This document shows, piece by piece, positions 1 to 9,720 of a stretch of 64,000 nt of DNA. The notes beneath the pieces are model-generated. The model searched no databases. It saw only the letters and a program-made list of their open reading frames with translations, and had not been told where the DNA came from. How positions within the stretch are numbered: position 1 is the stretch's first letter; every line of letters starts with the position of its first letter. Origin of the DNA: Ephydatia muelleri (taxonomy: Eukaryota; Porifera; Demospongiae; Spongillida; Spongillidae); assembly GCA_013339895.1 (NCBI GenBank), contig JABACO010000011.1, forward strand, positions 7,231,858 to 7,295,857, in the 5' to 3' direction. The position numbers and the translations under genes are program-made.

Positions 1-11
1 CTCTGCATACT

Positions 12-38
12 GGGGGGGGGGGGGGGGGGGGGGGGGGG
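12..38. repeat. poly-G homopolymer run
   Basis: An uninterrupted run of 27 G on the plus strand at the window edge. It may be a real homopolymer or an assembly or sequencing artefact. The remaining bases up to 324 carry no exon I can support. Confidence 0.9.
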
Positions 39-324
39 AGGCGGGTACAGGGCTATAGTTCCTCTTGCACGTCTGACTCGGAAATAGGGGAGTCCCTCTT
101 CCGCTCCCTCATCGAGAAGTTTTTTATAAAGTCGGTGAATTTTGCATTTTAAAACAACAACAAATTAGCGTAATAGAAGGCACATAGCTGGGAAGATCCT
201 CCTCCAATCCCATGCACTGCACGCCTGAACCACCTCAGGTTTCAGCTAGCTGCTCACAATGCTACATTACATACTGTGCTGCCTGCCAGAGTGTTATGAT
301 CCAAAATTACATAACCACACACAG

Positions 325-708
325 GCCAGAGCATCACCTGGAATGGACAATTGGTCAGGAACAACAGTCTTGTGACCCTCTCAGTAGTTCCAAACAGAGT
401 TAGCTCATCTGCTCCACCACAGTATCCTCTGGTGTGCCAGGGAAATACAGGTGGACAGAGGTATGAACCAAGTGGAGTCCTGTTTCCTCTAGCAATACCT
501 GATCCTGTATCAACTCCTGGAGGTTTGGGTCAACGAAATGTGTCAGGAGGAGTAGAGCTGTATCGTGGAACTCCTACTGTCTTCCCACATGGTGTTCAAT
601 GTTGTACCAATACCACAATCACACTCTGTGTTGGAATGTACAGTGATCTCACACTAGCTATCTATCTGGCTATGTCAAACAACTATGGTCTCTCTGTAGC
701 AGCCACTT
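325..708 (+). CDS. Ig-like ectodomain exon of a cell-surface Ig/FN3 protein
   Basis: The exon begins after a CACACACAG acceptor and ends at a TT|GTAAGT donor. Read in phase 2 it opens with ITWNGQLVRNNSLVTLSVV, an Ig-type C-strand/E-strand pattern, and continues open to residue NYGLSVAAT with several cysteines (QCC, TLCVG). The donor phase (one base left over) matches the acceptor phase of the exon at 765, which supports real splicing. The protein is probably a secreted or membrane-bound adhesion or receptor-like protein, of the kind common in sponges. No signal peptide or start codon is visible upstream, so the 5' end of the gene lies outside the window or in unrecognised exons. Exact family is not assignable by eye. 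Confidence 0.6.
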
Positions 709-764
709 GTAAGTAGAGAGGAAAGTACATCACATGTGTTATGGAAGTGTTGACTCTCCCACAG

Positions 765-1082
765 ATGGTCCTAACATCACAGGAGGTGTCCAGTTTCAGC
801 TGTTGACACCTACAAATGTTGATCCACCAGTGTTCCAGTTGACCTGCACCAGCACTAGTTCTCCTCCTACAGATGTGCTGTGGACCACTAATGGAAGTCC
901 AGTGAGTAATACTTCCTCTCAGATAGTGACAGATCGACCAACACCTACTTACAACAACACCCTGACTGTGACTGGGAGAGCATATGGGATGTACACATGC
1001 ACTGTCACCACTACCTGCTCACCAGTGTGTGGAGGGTTTACTCTCAATCCAAGGTCCACTACCTCATCCCTCACTATACAAG
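765..1082 (+). CDS. Ig-like domain exon of the same Ig/FN3 protein
   Basis: The exon is bounded by CTCCCACAG and AAG|GTAAGT. The translation contains FQLTCTSTSSPPTDVLWTT and, near the end, AYGMYTCTVTTTC. This is the classic Ig pattern of a Cys in strand B, a Trp in strand C and Y-x-C in strand F. N-glycosylation sequons (NITG, NTSS, NNTL) fit an extracellular protein. It keeps phase with the exons on both sides (intron before: 56 nt; intron after: 55 nt). The domain assignment is from motif reading; function beyond an adhesion/receptor ectodomain is not visible. Confidence 0.75.
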
Positions 1083-1137
1083 GTAAGTAGTGCTTATGAA
1101 TAGTGTCTTGTACCTATAGACATGTACCTCTATACAG

Positions 1138-1410
1138 CTCCTTCTGACCCACCCACTGGTGTCACTGCTGTGCAGTCTGGTCCCACATCTGTCAGTGTCT
1201 CTTGGACTGCACCAACCTCAGGTGGTCCAGTGACCAGATATGATATCTACTATGTGGCTAATGGAGGAGACCCAAGTACAAGTGGAGGTTCAACCATTTC
1301 TACCTCTTATGTCCTAACTAACCTTCAAGTAGGGGTTCAGTACAACATCTCTGTCATAGCTGTGGGCACATCTCTGCCCTCTCTAAGTGCTAATGTCATA
1401 CTGACACTGA
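1138..1410 (+). CDS. Fibronectin type III exon of the Ig/FN3 protein
   Basis: One FN3 domain fills one exon. It starts APSDPPTGVTAVQSG, has the strand-B Trp in VSVSWTAP, the YDIYY strand and the GVQYNISVIAVG strand-F pattern with the conserved Tyr. The acceptor is CTATACAG and the donor is CTGA|GTGAGT. The phase (split codon G|CT at the start, A|TC at the end) agrees with both neighbours. FN3 repeats usually serve as spacers and protein-interaction modules outside the cell. Confidence 0.8.
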
Positions 1411-1475
1411 GTGAGTTTCATGTTATACTTATTGAAGTCAACCCCTTCCTTCCCCCCTCTCTCTTTCCACCTCAG

Positions 1476-1760
1476 TCCCATCAACACCCTCACTTACCGT
1501 AGCACAGGTCACCTCCACATCCATCACTGTCATGTGGTCACAGCCTGGTGGGGAGGTAGGTACCACCTACACCCTCTCCTACACCTACCAGGGACCATGA
1601 ACTGGAGCTGGAGGTGGTGAGAATGTGTCTGTTGGTAATGCTACCCAGTACACCATCACTGGACTTCAGGAGTTCAGTGCCTACATCCTCACCATCACTG
1701 CCTCCATTGGTGTAGGGAGCAGTCCTCCAGTTAGTGTGTTAGTCAACACATCCTCAGCAG
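1476..1760 (+). pseudogene. Second FN3 exon, interrupted by an in-frame TGA
   Basis: After a CCACCTCAG acceptor the frame reads PSTPSLTVAQVTSTSITVMW, then an FN3 strand pattern, until a TGA at 1598-1600. The same frame continues without a break as TGAGGGENVSVGNATQYTIT and ends TSSAG at a CAG|GTGAGC donor. The stop therefore lies inside a well-formed FN3 domain whose two halves are in one frame. A CGA-to-TGA change, a sequencing error or true pseudogenisation are all possible. Splice phases still match the exon before it. Confidence 0.7.
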
Positions 1761-1810
1761 GTGAGCTAGATGACCTCATCACAAGGTCATGGGCAGATCT
1801 ATGGGGAACC

Positions 1811-1897
1811 TCTCATGACAATATTACAAACCAATGACATGTGACTTTGAAGGTTCCTCAAACCTGGTATCCACCTGTAACTGTGGAGGAGTCCTTG
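1811..1897 (+). repeat. Direct repeat copy 1 (intron end plus start of a duplicated exon)
   Basis: 87 bases match 2119-2205 with only a few differences. The repeat covers an intron tail, the TGAAG acceptor and the first roughly 45 bases of the following exon. It looks like a local duplication or gene-conversion tract at a splice acceptor; its offset is 308 bp. Confidence 0.85.
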
Positions 1898-2108
1898 TAT
1901 TATCTTTCTCTTCCCAACACTTCAAAGAGGCAGTTGAGTGGATACACCAGTCACACCTTCCCTCCTACCACCACATGGGGAGACATCAACAACCTCAATC
2001 CTAATGGTGTGTACCAGTTCAGTGTGGTTGCCCAGGTGACCATCATGGGACAGTTGTACAGTGGAGAGATGGACACCTCACTGGTCAACACACCCACCAT
2101 CACTCCAG
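1853..2108 (+). CDS. FN3-like exon with a chimeric start
   Basis: From TGAAG|GTTCC to CCAG|GTAAGG. One frame gives a plausible FN3 C-terminal half (NPNGVYQFSVVAQVTIMGQL, then MDTSLVNTP), matching the phase needed by the next exon. The first roughly 45 bases are identical to the start of the transmembrane exon at 2161. The acceptor phase used by that exon would open a different frame here and hit a stop. The true FN3 exon start seems to have been overwritten by the duplicated segment, so this exon is probably not translated correctly. Confidence 0.55.
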
Positions 2109-2118
2109 GTAAGGTCCC

Positions 2119-2205
2119 TCTCGTGACAATATTACAAACCAATGACTTGTGACCTTGAAGGTTCCTCAAACCTGGTATCCACCTGTAACTGTGGAGGAGT
2201 CCTTG
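2119..2205 (+). repeat. Direct repeat copy 2
   Basis: Partner of 1811-1897. It is the likely source copy, because here the open frame runs smoothly from the acceptor into the transmembrane segment. Confidence 0.85.
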
Positions 2206-2337
2206 CAGGATCTCTAGTAGCTGAGTTTGTGGTTCTAGCTGTTGCTATGGTGACCATCATTTTATTTTTTATAATCTATTTAAGGAAAAAAAGGTGTGAT
2301 CACACTGCTATGATGTTCATGCTAAAATACCTGTGAC
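2161..2337 (+). CDS. Transmembrane exon closing the Ig/FN3 receptor-like protein
   Basis: After the CTTGAAG acceptor the frame reads GSSNLVSTCNCGGVLAG, then a hydrophobic stretch of about 23 residues (VVLAVAMVTIILFFIIYL). A basic stop-transfer cluster, RKKR, follows, then a short tail to a TGA. This is the layout of a type I single-pass membrane protein with its cytoplasmic side starting at RKKR. The tail is only about 15 residues unless a donor near AAAAG|GTGTGA is used to join further cytoplasmic exons. An open frame at 2959-3192 could be such an exon, but I see no motif to support it. Confidence 0.7.
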
Positions 2338-3844
2338 ATTTTCCAAATACAGTATTACCTTCCCTACTAGAACAAAAAATGTTCCTTCTGACAATTGGTA
2401 GGACATAACCTAACCCTCTATGTCTGAATCACTCCACTCATCTCTCTCAGTGATGTGATCACAATGAAGTCATGTGATGCATATGGTGAAATAAGAGCAG
2501 GTGGACAAGACTGCTATGAAGTGGTGGAACACAAGTGATAACCTTCATCCATAGCACACCTGTGTATGTGTGAAGCACATAGCTAGGGATTGTGTTGTAT
2601 ATTGATAGACATGCTTTGATTGTCTTATTTTGCTGCCTCATGAATGCCAAGTGCAAATATATATACATGCTCACATGACCATAATTATCTGTGTCACCAC
2701 CTGCAGTGTTGTGTGTTGTGTTTATTGTTAAAAATCTCTTGTACTTGCATGCCATTGTACTTGCATGCGTCTGCATGCATACAACTTTGGACATGTATTT
2801 GGTATAGTTTGAACACATGGCACCTTTTGTGTGTTCATTATAACTTGGCGCATTTTGTTGCGACAACCCCAACTTTTAACATTGTAAGATGTATTTAAAA
2901 CCTGTATTTCTTAGCAACTTTTTTAAAACCCACAAGTACCCCTCACAAATGGACCTAAATGTCAAGAATTGATATGGACCTGCATCCCTATGGCAGTGAA
3001 ATCCTTTGGGAATTGGGGCAAGAGGACACAGGACACCTTCTCAAGACTGGCGACCCACCTGCCATTAACCTTTCCCTCCCCAAAGCATCAGTCAAACTAC
3101 CCAGTGGTCAGCAATTCCTTTCAGGGTTGAAGACAAAGGAGAGCTACATACAATCTGATCATGAGCATGAAAGTGCTGTTACCACATACTAATAAGTGGC
3201 CCTCATTAACAACTGGAATGTTTCAAAGTTTGTCTACTTTTCTTTTGAAAAATGTGTCTTTGTTTTCTTAGCAAATGTTATCTGTTTCTAAATATGCCAC
3301 CCCTCCACTTGGGCTATGGTGCATTTGTTCAAGTGATGTAATAGCAGAGCAAAGTTCCAATTGTTGTGATTTGCAACTCTATCTGCTTATGACAACTATT
3401 TCATTCAAACTTTTTATATAATTTCTAAAAGTTATGTCTTTTCCACAATCTCTCCATAAACACTACTCACCCTCGGGAGCAAGTCTCATGGGGAAGAGTG
3501 TGTGTGTGGGGGGAGGTGTGGGAAGGGAGGGGTATCACATTGGCAAAGTTGCTAGAGTGATGTATAAATGTACCTGTGTTGCAATCTACATTGTGGTGAG
3601 AAATTTATTTTCTGATGTTAAAGCAAAAATACTCCCTCTAAGCAAATGAAATCTGCTGAACCGGGCACAAAAATGCTTGTCTTCACTCTTCTTTTTGTTT
3701 TCTACTATTACTTTAAAACGTTTTGTACTTAGTTTTATTTTTATGCTAAACGTATTGTGTGTATGATTGGGCATCTATACACCTCCTGGTATCTTGTGTT
3801 GTGCAACATCTTATCACAAATCTCACTGCACATCTCTCTGCCAG
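2338..3844. other. No recognisable gene
   Basis: AT-rich non-coding sequence. The longest plus-strand frame (2959-3192, 77 residues) has no domain I recognise. A GT-rich patch lies at 3498-3530. Nothing else is supported. Confidence 0.5.
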
Positions 3845-3909
3845 GTGCCTGCCGTGGGGTACAAGACCTGCATCCTTGTTGCCCACGACTGGGGAGGTGC
3901 TGTGGCATG
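3845..3909 (+). CDS. Isolated exon of an epoxide-hydrolase-like alpha/beta hydrolase
   Basis: A 65-nt segment between a CTCTCTGCCAG acceptor and a CATG|GTAAGC donor reads VPAVGYKTCILVAHDWGGAV and ends A-W. The HDWGG nucleophile elbow, with Asp as nucleophile, is the hallmark of epoxide hydrolases and related dehalogenase-type alpha/beta hydrolases. In the family the Asp attacks the epoxide and the following Trp-Gly-Gly helps form the oxyanion hole. No adjoining exons (HGFP oxyanion loop, lid tyrosines, catalytic His) are recognisable nearby. The exon is therefore either one of a gene with long introns or a stranded fragment. The (AC)n tract begins 137 bases downstream. Confidence 0.75.
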
Positions 3910-4044
3910 GTAAGCACTTATTGGAGTTGCTCCTTTTGCATGCATCAACAAATGTTCTGTACAAATCTCCCCTTACACACCCACTGAAGGTCCACAACCA
4001 TGTACCCCCCCATAGAGGTCTAAGCATTGCACTGAGAACATATA

Positions 4045-4188
<144 letters not shown>

Positions 4189-4281
4189 TTCAACGCACAT
4201 AAATATATTGACATCCAAAAAGCACACGCATGCTTACATGAGACTTTAGTATTTGACCAACGCTTTCACCCTTGGCATATT

Positions 4282-5230
4282 CTAGCAAGAGAGACATACA
4301 GTTGACATGCTGCTACACAGAGTCTGAAATGATTGATAGCAGTCTTCATTTGATCCGCGCCTTGGATGAGGACAGTTCATGACAGCAGGCCCGTTGAGAG
4401 CCAGGTTGTAGCCCGGGGAAGGACGCTCACGGGGGCCCCCCTGGCCCTGTAGGCTGAAACTATCAGAGAATATCTCTGCTACTATGCATTGTTCCAAAAC
4501 ATGCAGGCTGAAAGATTAATGGACTAAATTTAATCGATTTTATCTCAGTGCGAAACGTTCGTCCGGCCTCTTGGTGATGCCAGCTAAGGCCTTGTAAAAC
4601 TGTCATGGGTGCTGAAGAGACGACATGGGAAGCAAAATAAAGCCTGGAGTTGTTCACTCCATGACAAGTAGTAACGAATGTATGATTCACCATTCTGTTA
4701 GTGTGCTTAAGCACTGTTACTGGAAAGTCGATGCCAGCCTTGTCGACTGGGAAGTGTTTTGGATGTTGAGAGATACCGAATCTGATCGCTTCATCACGCT
4801 TTGGCTGAGGAATCTTGAATTGGTAATCACACAGTTTGGCAAGGTCAAAGCCAGCAACACTTTTTTTGTTGCGATCCGCTGCAGGATCAGCCCCACTCGT
4901 GATTGTGTCTGCAGGGGCAGGACAGTTACTTAAGTCGACCTCCATGTACAAAGTCAAGATGTGAAGAAGACGATGAACCCCCTGTACATGCACATGCATC
5001 TAGATCTGTTACTGTCTCAGGCTGAACAGTCACATCGTCAGTTTGATTTTGGGTAGATGTACATCTATCTAACGATGACGATTCAGATGCTGGGACAGCT
5101 CGAAAGAAAGAATCGAGTCTTGTTGATTTCTCAATCTCAGCTTTTGCAGCATTCAGTTTCTTGCGTTTGGCAGCACCACTTTCGTATCGACGCTGTGTTT
5201 TATATTTCGCGCGTATCAGACCTTGCCGGA
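4282..5230 (-). pseudogene. N-terminal part of a hAT-like (TTF/ZMYM1-type) transposase
   Basis: On the minus strand from about 5200 the frame reads RYESGAAKRKKLNAAKAEIE, then DSFFRAVP and a Ser-rich stretch. Low-complexity Ser/Lys N-termini of this kind are typical of transposases of the ZMYM1/TTF type. After a frameshift near 4935 a second frame continues (4999-4463) with AIRFGISQHPKHFPVDKAG and LSWHHQEAGRTF. This resembles the TTF-type zinc-finger entry region, where the protein would bind DNA. A third frame segment follows to 4282 with GPRERPSPGYNLALNGPAV. Several shifts and no catalytic domain make this a dead fragment. It is oriented opposite to the related fragment at 7290-8900. Confidence 0.5.
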
Positions 5231-6213
5231 ATTCTATTTATCATTACCATTAAAATGTAATAAATTCTCTACTACGAATTTTTTTCCCATGTGTGTCAGG
5301 ATTGTGCAGTACAGACAGAGATAATATATATTATCTCTGGTACAGACTAGCAGTGGAAGACTGGCAGTGAGTGAAAAATTCAGTGCTCGATCGAAGACAA
5401 AAGGGTCGTCGCACACAATTGGAAAAAATATATATATTCTTAGGGATCGCGGGGCCCCCTTTGCACCGCGGGGCCCGGGGTAGTGTACCACCTTATCCCC
5501 CCCTCTCGACGGCACTGCATGACAGTCAGCTTCTCTACCAGTTCTGGGTTCTTGGCAGCTAGGGGATATCATGATTATCAAGCAATACATGGGATCGTTT
5601 CCGCGAAAAGGGACCTGACGCATACAAATTTCCAGTAGGCGCAATAGAAACGTTACGCTTGCGTTGAAATGCATATCCAGAAATGGCCCATACATAGCTG
5701 CTTTTATTCTTAAATTGAATTGTAAACAGGTTTACTATGTACTAAGAATCAGTCTGATTATAATTTGTGTGTTTCATTGCATTGGTATTATCAGAGATCT
5801 CTGGTATTAAGCATCATTTATCTGATATTTTAATTTCTATCTTTTATAATTTATTCATAAGCGAATTTATTTATCAATGAGTTTATTGAAAAATAGCAAT
5901 AAACTAATTTTTCATAGTGAATTAATGGTCACAGTATAGTCCTAGAACTCGCAAATTAATCATTAATGATAGGTTAATGATGAGTGCTAGTCTAGTGACG
6001 TCGGTAACAGCTTACCCCTATAGGTAGGGATTCCCCCCTCCCACCTGAGAGTTCTGAACTTGGAGGAATATTACAATAGGAACTAGAATCGCTCAAACCG
6101 AACTTCAGTTTATAAAGTTAGTTGTGCGCTGTACATGTAGCACCCGCCCGTGTCGGAATAAAGCGCTATCCCGTATCAGTACTGCACTGAGCGAGCGGCG
6201 ATGTCAGCCTAGT
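5231..6213. other. AT-rich intergenic sequence with a small hairpin
   Basis: No gene supported. A perfect inverted repeat, AGAGATAATATATATTATCTCT, sits near 5318-5340 and could form a short cruciform or hairpin. A GC-rich island near 5440-5510 (GGGGCCCCC, GGGGCCCGGGG) stands out from its AT-rich surroundings. Confidence 0.5.
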
Positions 6214-6303
6214 CTCGTACCCAGACCCACATCGCAGCTGCGGATGGATTACATCACCGCTACGCGAGTCCATCCGCAGCTGCGCTGTGGGTCTGGGTAC
6301 GAG
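6214..6303. mobile_element. Short foldback element (MITE-like), 90 bp
   Basis: Two arms (6214-6247 and 6271-6303) are inverted copies with one base difference, around a 23-base loop. The outer end CTCGTACCCAGACCCA matches the ends of the larger foldback at 31512-31994 (CTCGTACCCAGAC), so the two probably belong to one family. No clear target duplication is visible here. Confidence 0.75.
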
Positions 6304-7289
6304 CCTGCCAGCAGCTCGAAGCGCATAGCCACAACCACGCTGACGTGTACGCACAAAATGGTGATTTTGATATACCTACAGTTGGTTTGCAGCTCTCGCC
6401 TTCAAAGATAGTACTTTCCAGTAGCCACGTAGGCTTCACCTAGCTAAAAAGGATCGAGCCTGTGTTTTTTTTTTTAATGGACTATGAAATTCTTACTAGC
6501 TTGTTTCAGTATTAATCTGGGGACCAGATACCGGCATTCAACAGTGCTACCAGACTACATTAGTATGTCTGTGTAAATTTACCACAAGACCCTGACCTAC
6601 TGCAAACTGCAATGATAGGGTAGGTTCATTATGCCATGGGCAACCTAGGTCTTAGCGACCTGCTTTTTCATTCCCGTGATTTTGCAAGTCCCATGTCGCA
6701 TTAGTGAGGCGCGGCAAAGCTTAGTAAAAGCTTTCATGGAGGCTTTATTAATGACATCGGCAAACTTTTTCATGGTGTCAAAAATGAACACATACGTTGG
6801 AAATTGGCCATATGCACTGGTCATTTTTTTTAATTCTTCTACCAATCCATCTATAGTTTGTTGAACCATATCAGGTACTAAAAGCTGATAACCAATGCAG
6901 GGTATTAAACGAGTGTACACGTGCTCATCAGATTGCTGTTCCCAGCCCTCTTATAATAAGTACATCACGTGCTTCATATCATGCTATTGCAATACACTTC
7001 TTTAGGAGTATTTGTACACTCATTTAATTCCCTGAAAACAGCTAGTAACACTGCTTGATGTGCCAGGCAGGTAGTGTAAGTTGATTTAAATTTTGGAAGG
7101 GTGCTCCTGCATTGGCCTCTGGAAATCCCCCCTTTGGTAAGTTTACACAACCATAAGGTGGTTAATATCATTATTTCAGCCCTGAACCACTCTAAGAAAA
7201 AAAGCCTCTTGCATAATAACAATGGCACTTGTCCTTTAATTTGTCTCAGAGAGTAAAAACGTGTACATGTTACTACATTACTTATTTTT
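6304..7289. other. Unassigned sequence with two minus-strand open frames
   Basis: Minus-strand frames at 6645-6920 (91 residues, with MVQQTIDGLVEELKKM) and 6974-7303 (109 residues) are open but carry no motif I can name. They end just where the plus-strand hAT-like fragment starts and may be decayed transposon sequence. No exon is supported. Confidence 0.35.
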
Positions 7290-8900
7290 GCACTAGCATT
7301 CAATCCTTATCAGCTGCTGAAAAGTGGGCTTCGTTAAAAAAAAAGCATAATAAGCCATCTGAAGATCATGCGTTCCCTTGTACTTTGTTTGGGAAGTACA
7401 ACAGACGATTTCAGTTTAAATGGTTCAATATGTACCCTTAGATTGTGTACAGTACTGTAGTTGAAGGTGTCTTTTTTTTGTGCACTCTTCAGTGATAACC
7501 ATGTCACTATGAGTTGCTTTGTGAATGAACCCTGTTGTTATGGAATAAAATTCACGAAACGTGTAAAACACTTGGCAGCTCTAAAAAATAATGGTTTGAG
7601 CTGAAATATTAGGATAGTGCACCCTGAAACTGGGCTTATTGCCACAATGGATACAAAGTGCATAGCTAACATAGCCCAAAACAGGGTGGTCCTGAAGTGC
7701 TATTCTGTTTTTGCTAAACAATGCTAGCATTAAGAGGTGAACGTGAAGACCTGGAATCTAGCAAAAATCCTGGTAATTTTCTTAGTATTCTAAAGCTCAT
7801 GTCAAATCACAATGATATTCTACGTACCCACCTGCAATGAAAATGCTACATACATATCTCCTCGAACGCAGAATGAGTTGCTGAATATAATGGGAAGTGT
7901 TATTTGAGATTGTACAAGAGATTAAAACAGCTAAATTTTACAGTATTTTAGCAGATGAAGTTACTTCACATAATGCAGAACATTTGGCACTTTGTACTTG
8001 TTTTGTTGATGCTAAGGGTTATATTAGGGAAGAGTTTATGACATTTTTGTCACTGGAACGTATAACTGGGAGATACATTGCTGAGAAGATTATGCATGGA
8101 ATTTGACAATGATTTGCCTGTCGAGAATATTCGTGGCCAGGGCTATGATGGTGCCAGCAATATGTCTTCTTGAGCATATTGGTGTTCAAGCACACATATG
8201 AGAAGTGTCTCCATTTGCAACATATATCCACTGCAGTTCCCATCAATTCTAGTTATAAGTCATTCATGTGCCTTAACAGAAGTTCGTAATGTAATTGATC
8301 ATCTGCAACATTGCTGCCAGTTTTTTCTGGCAAGCCCAAAGAGAAGTGGTCTGCTAGAGCTCATTGTATCTAATTGAGTTGTTGACAAGTGTAAACGTAG
8401 GTCTCTCCTGGATCTATGTAAAACTCGATGGGCTGAATGCCATAAAGCATATCAGCATTTCTACCAATCCTTTCCTTATATTGTAGAAGCTCTAGAGTAT
8501 ATAAGATATAATATGCATCTGCGTAAATATGGAGAATTATTTGTTGATTGGGATGTAAACTCTCGACGTGAAGCTCAACAAATACTTCATGGCCTTACCA
8601 ACTTTAACTTCATTGTTGTTTTCTTGACAATTTACCGATACGTATCTCATTTGTCTGGCATTACTATAAAGCTGCAAAGTAGAACCATAGATGTGTATGA
8701 AGCATTTGAGATGATTGAGGACATTCGGAAAGTATATACATGTAAGAATGAATGAGATAATGTGGATAGTGGATAGTATTTAATCAGGCAGTATGAATGG
8801 CTGATAAATAGGGATGTAGTACAGTTTCAGCCAATGAATGAATTTGCAGCGATATTGACTGTTTCTGATTACTGCTTACAAGGTATTGTAAATAAAGGTC
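7290..8900 (+). pseudogene. ZMYM1-like hAT transposase fragment (TTF finger to mid-catalytic region)
   Basis: Pieces in different frames line up in the family order. First comes a TTF-type segment (FGKYNRRFQFKWFNMYPWIV, about 7388-7450). GEREDLESSKNPGNFLSILK (about 7735) and YISPRTQNELLNIMG (about 7850) follow. Next are the first catalytic region (KFYSILADEVTSHNAEHLAL, about 7930), the second (NIRGQGYDGASNMSS, about 8128) and a C-terminal helical region to about 8755 (VDWDVNSRREAQQILHGLTN). At least five frameshifts or stops separate them, so no product can be made. In the family the D of LADE and the D of GYDG act in strand cleavage. The C-terminal dimerisation block is missing on this strand; a matching block lies inverted at 9442-9720. 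Confidence 0.8.
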
Positions 8901-9441
8901 ACCAATTGCACACATGCAATGAGCTCTTCTGTCTCTGCTACTACTGTTCGCTTTGAATCAAGCGACAGGTATGTTGCACTGTGAGTATAAACTACTCATT
9001 AAGATCAGAGAGAGGACAGGGTCCAGAAATGGTATGGCTCTTATAGTGCTCAATAGGGGTAGCAGAAGAGACATTACTTCGATGCTGATGCCTTCCTATT
9101 CATTTATTTGCGACAACTAGGGACGTTCATAATTACGCCACACAGATTATTTTGGACTCCACCCTCATTGCAATTAATAACCCCGACCCCACCTAAATTA
9201 CACCACAATGGTTCCACCTCCCACTCTCCCACAGACATAACACGATACGCAAGCAGCATCTCAGGCCCATATGCAGGTTTTCAAGTGGGGAGGGGGTGCA
9301 GTTATTTGATTAAATGGACCAACCAGCATACATGTGCTGGCTTACCACCTGTTCAATCATGGATGTATCTATGATCCAACCAATTCTATTCCCATGTACA
9401 CACAAATAATTCAGCTAGATACAATACCAGGAAATGAAAGA
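8901..9441. other. No recognisable gene
   Basis: The sequence between the two hAT-like fragments has scattered short frames (for example 9108-9374) without motifs. Nothing is supported. Confidence 0.5.
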
Positions 9442-9720
9442 TTACATTAGGAGTGTTTCTAATTCAATTCTTCTTGGATGCATCTGTGCATACATCTCAA
9501 TAACACTGTCAATGTCTTTGTGCTGGTCATAATGAGTGTGAAGTAATGCCAAATTTGCCAATCGTTCATTACCCATTGTGGCTCTCATATAGGTCTTCAG
9601 ATGCCTCAGGACACTTGCACTCCTTTCACATTCACAAGATGTTACTGGTAGTGAGCATGCAATTTGCAAAAGAATTCTGATGTTAGGATACAGCTGTGCA
9701 TCACACTCCTTGAAGACATG
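9442..9720 (-). pseudogene. C-terminal dimerisation segment of a ZMYM1-like hAT transposase, inverted
   Basis: On the minus strand the frame reads IACSLPVTSCECERSASVLR, then LKTYMRATMGNERLANLALL, and ends ELETLLM with a stop. This is the hAT C-terminal dimerisation block, in which the catalytic E and the S-x-E-R motif sit (CECERS here). Upstream, after a frameshift near 9665, another frame supplies the preceding VFKECDAQLYPNIRILL. The rest of the minus-strand frame up to 9899 is acidic and repetitive and not recognisable. It has the same family character as 7290-8900 but the opposite direction. It is therefore either a second copy or the result of an inversion. Confidence 0.8.

Noticed and set aside
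2459-2872. Minus-strand 137-residue frame downstream of the FN3 gene
   Set aside because: No motif, no splice or start context, composition like non-coding AT-rich DNA.
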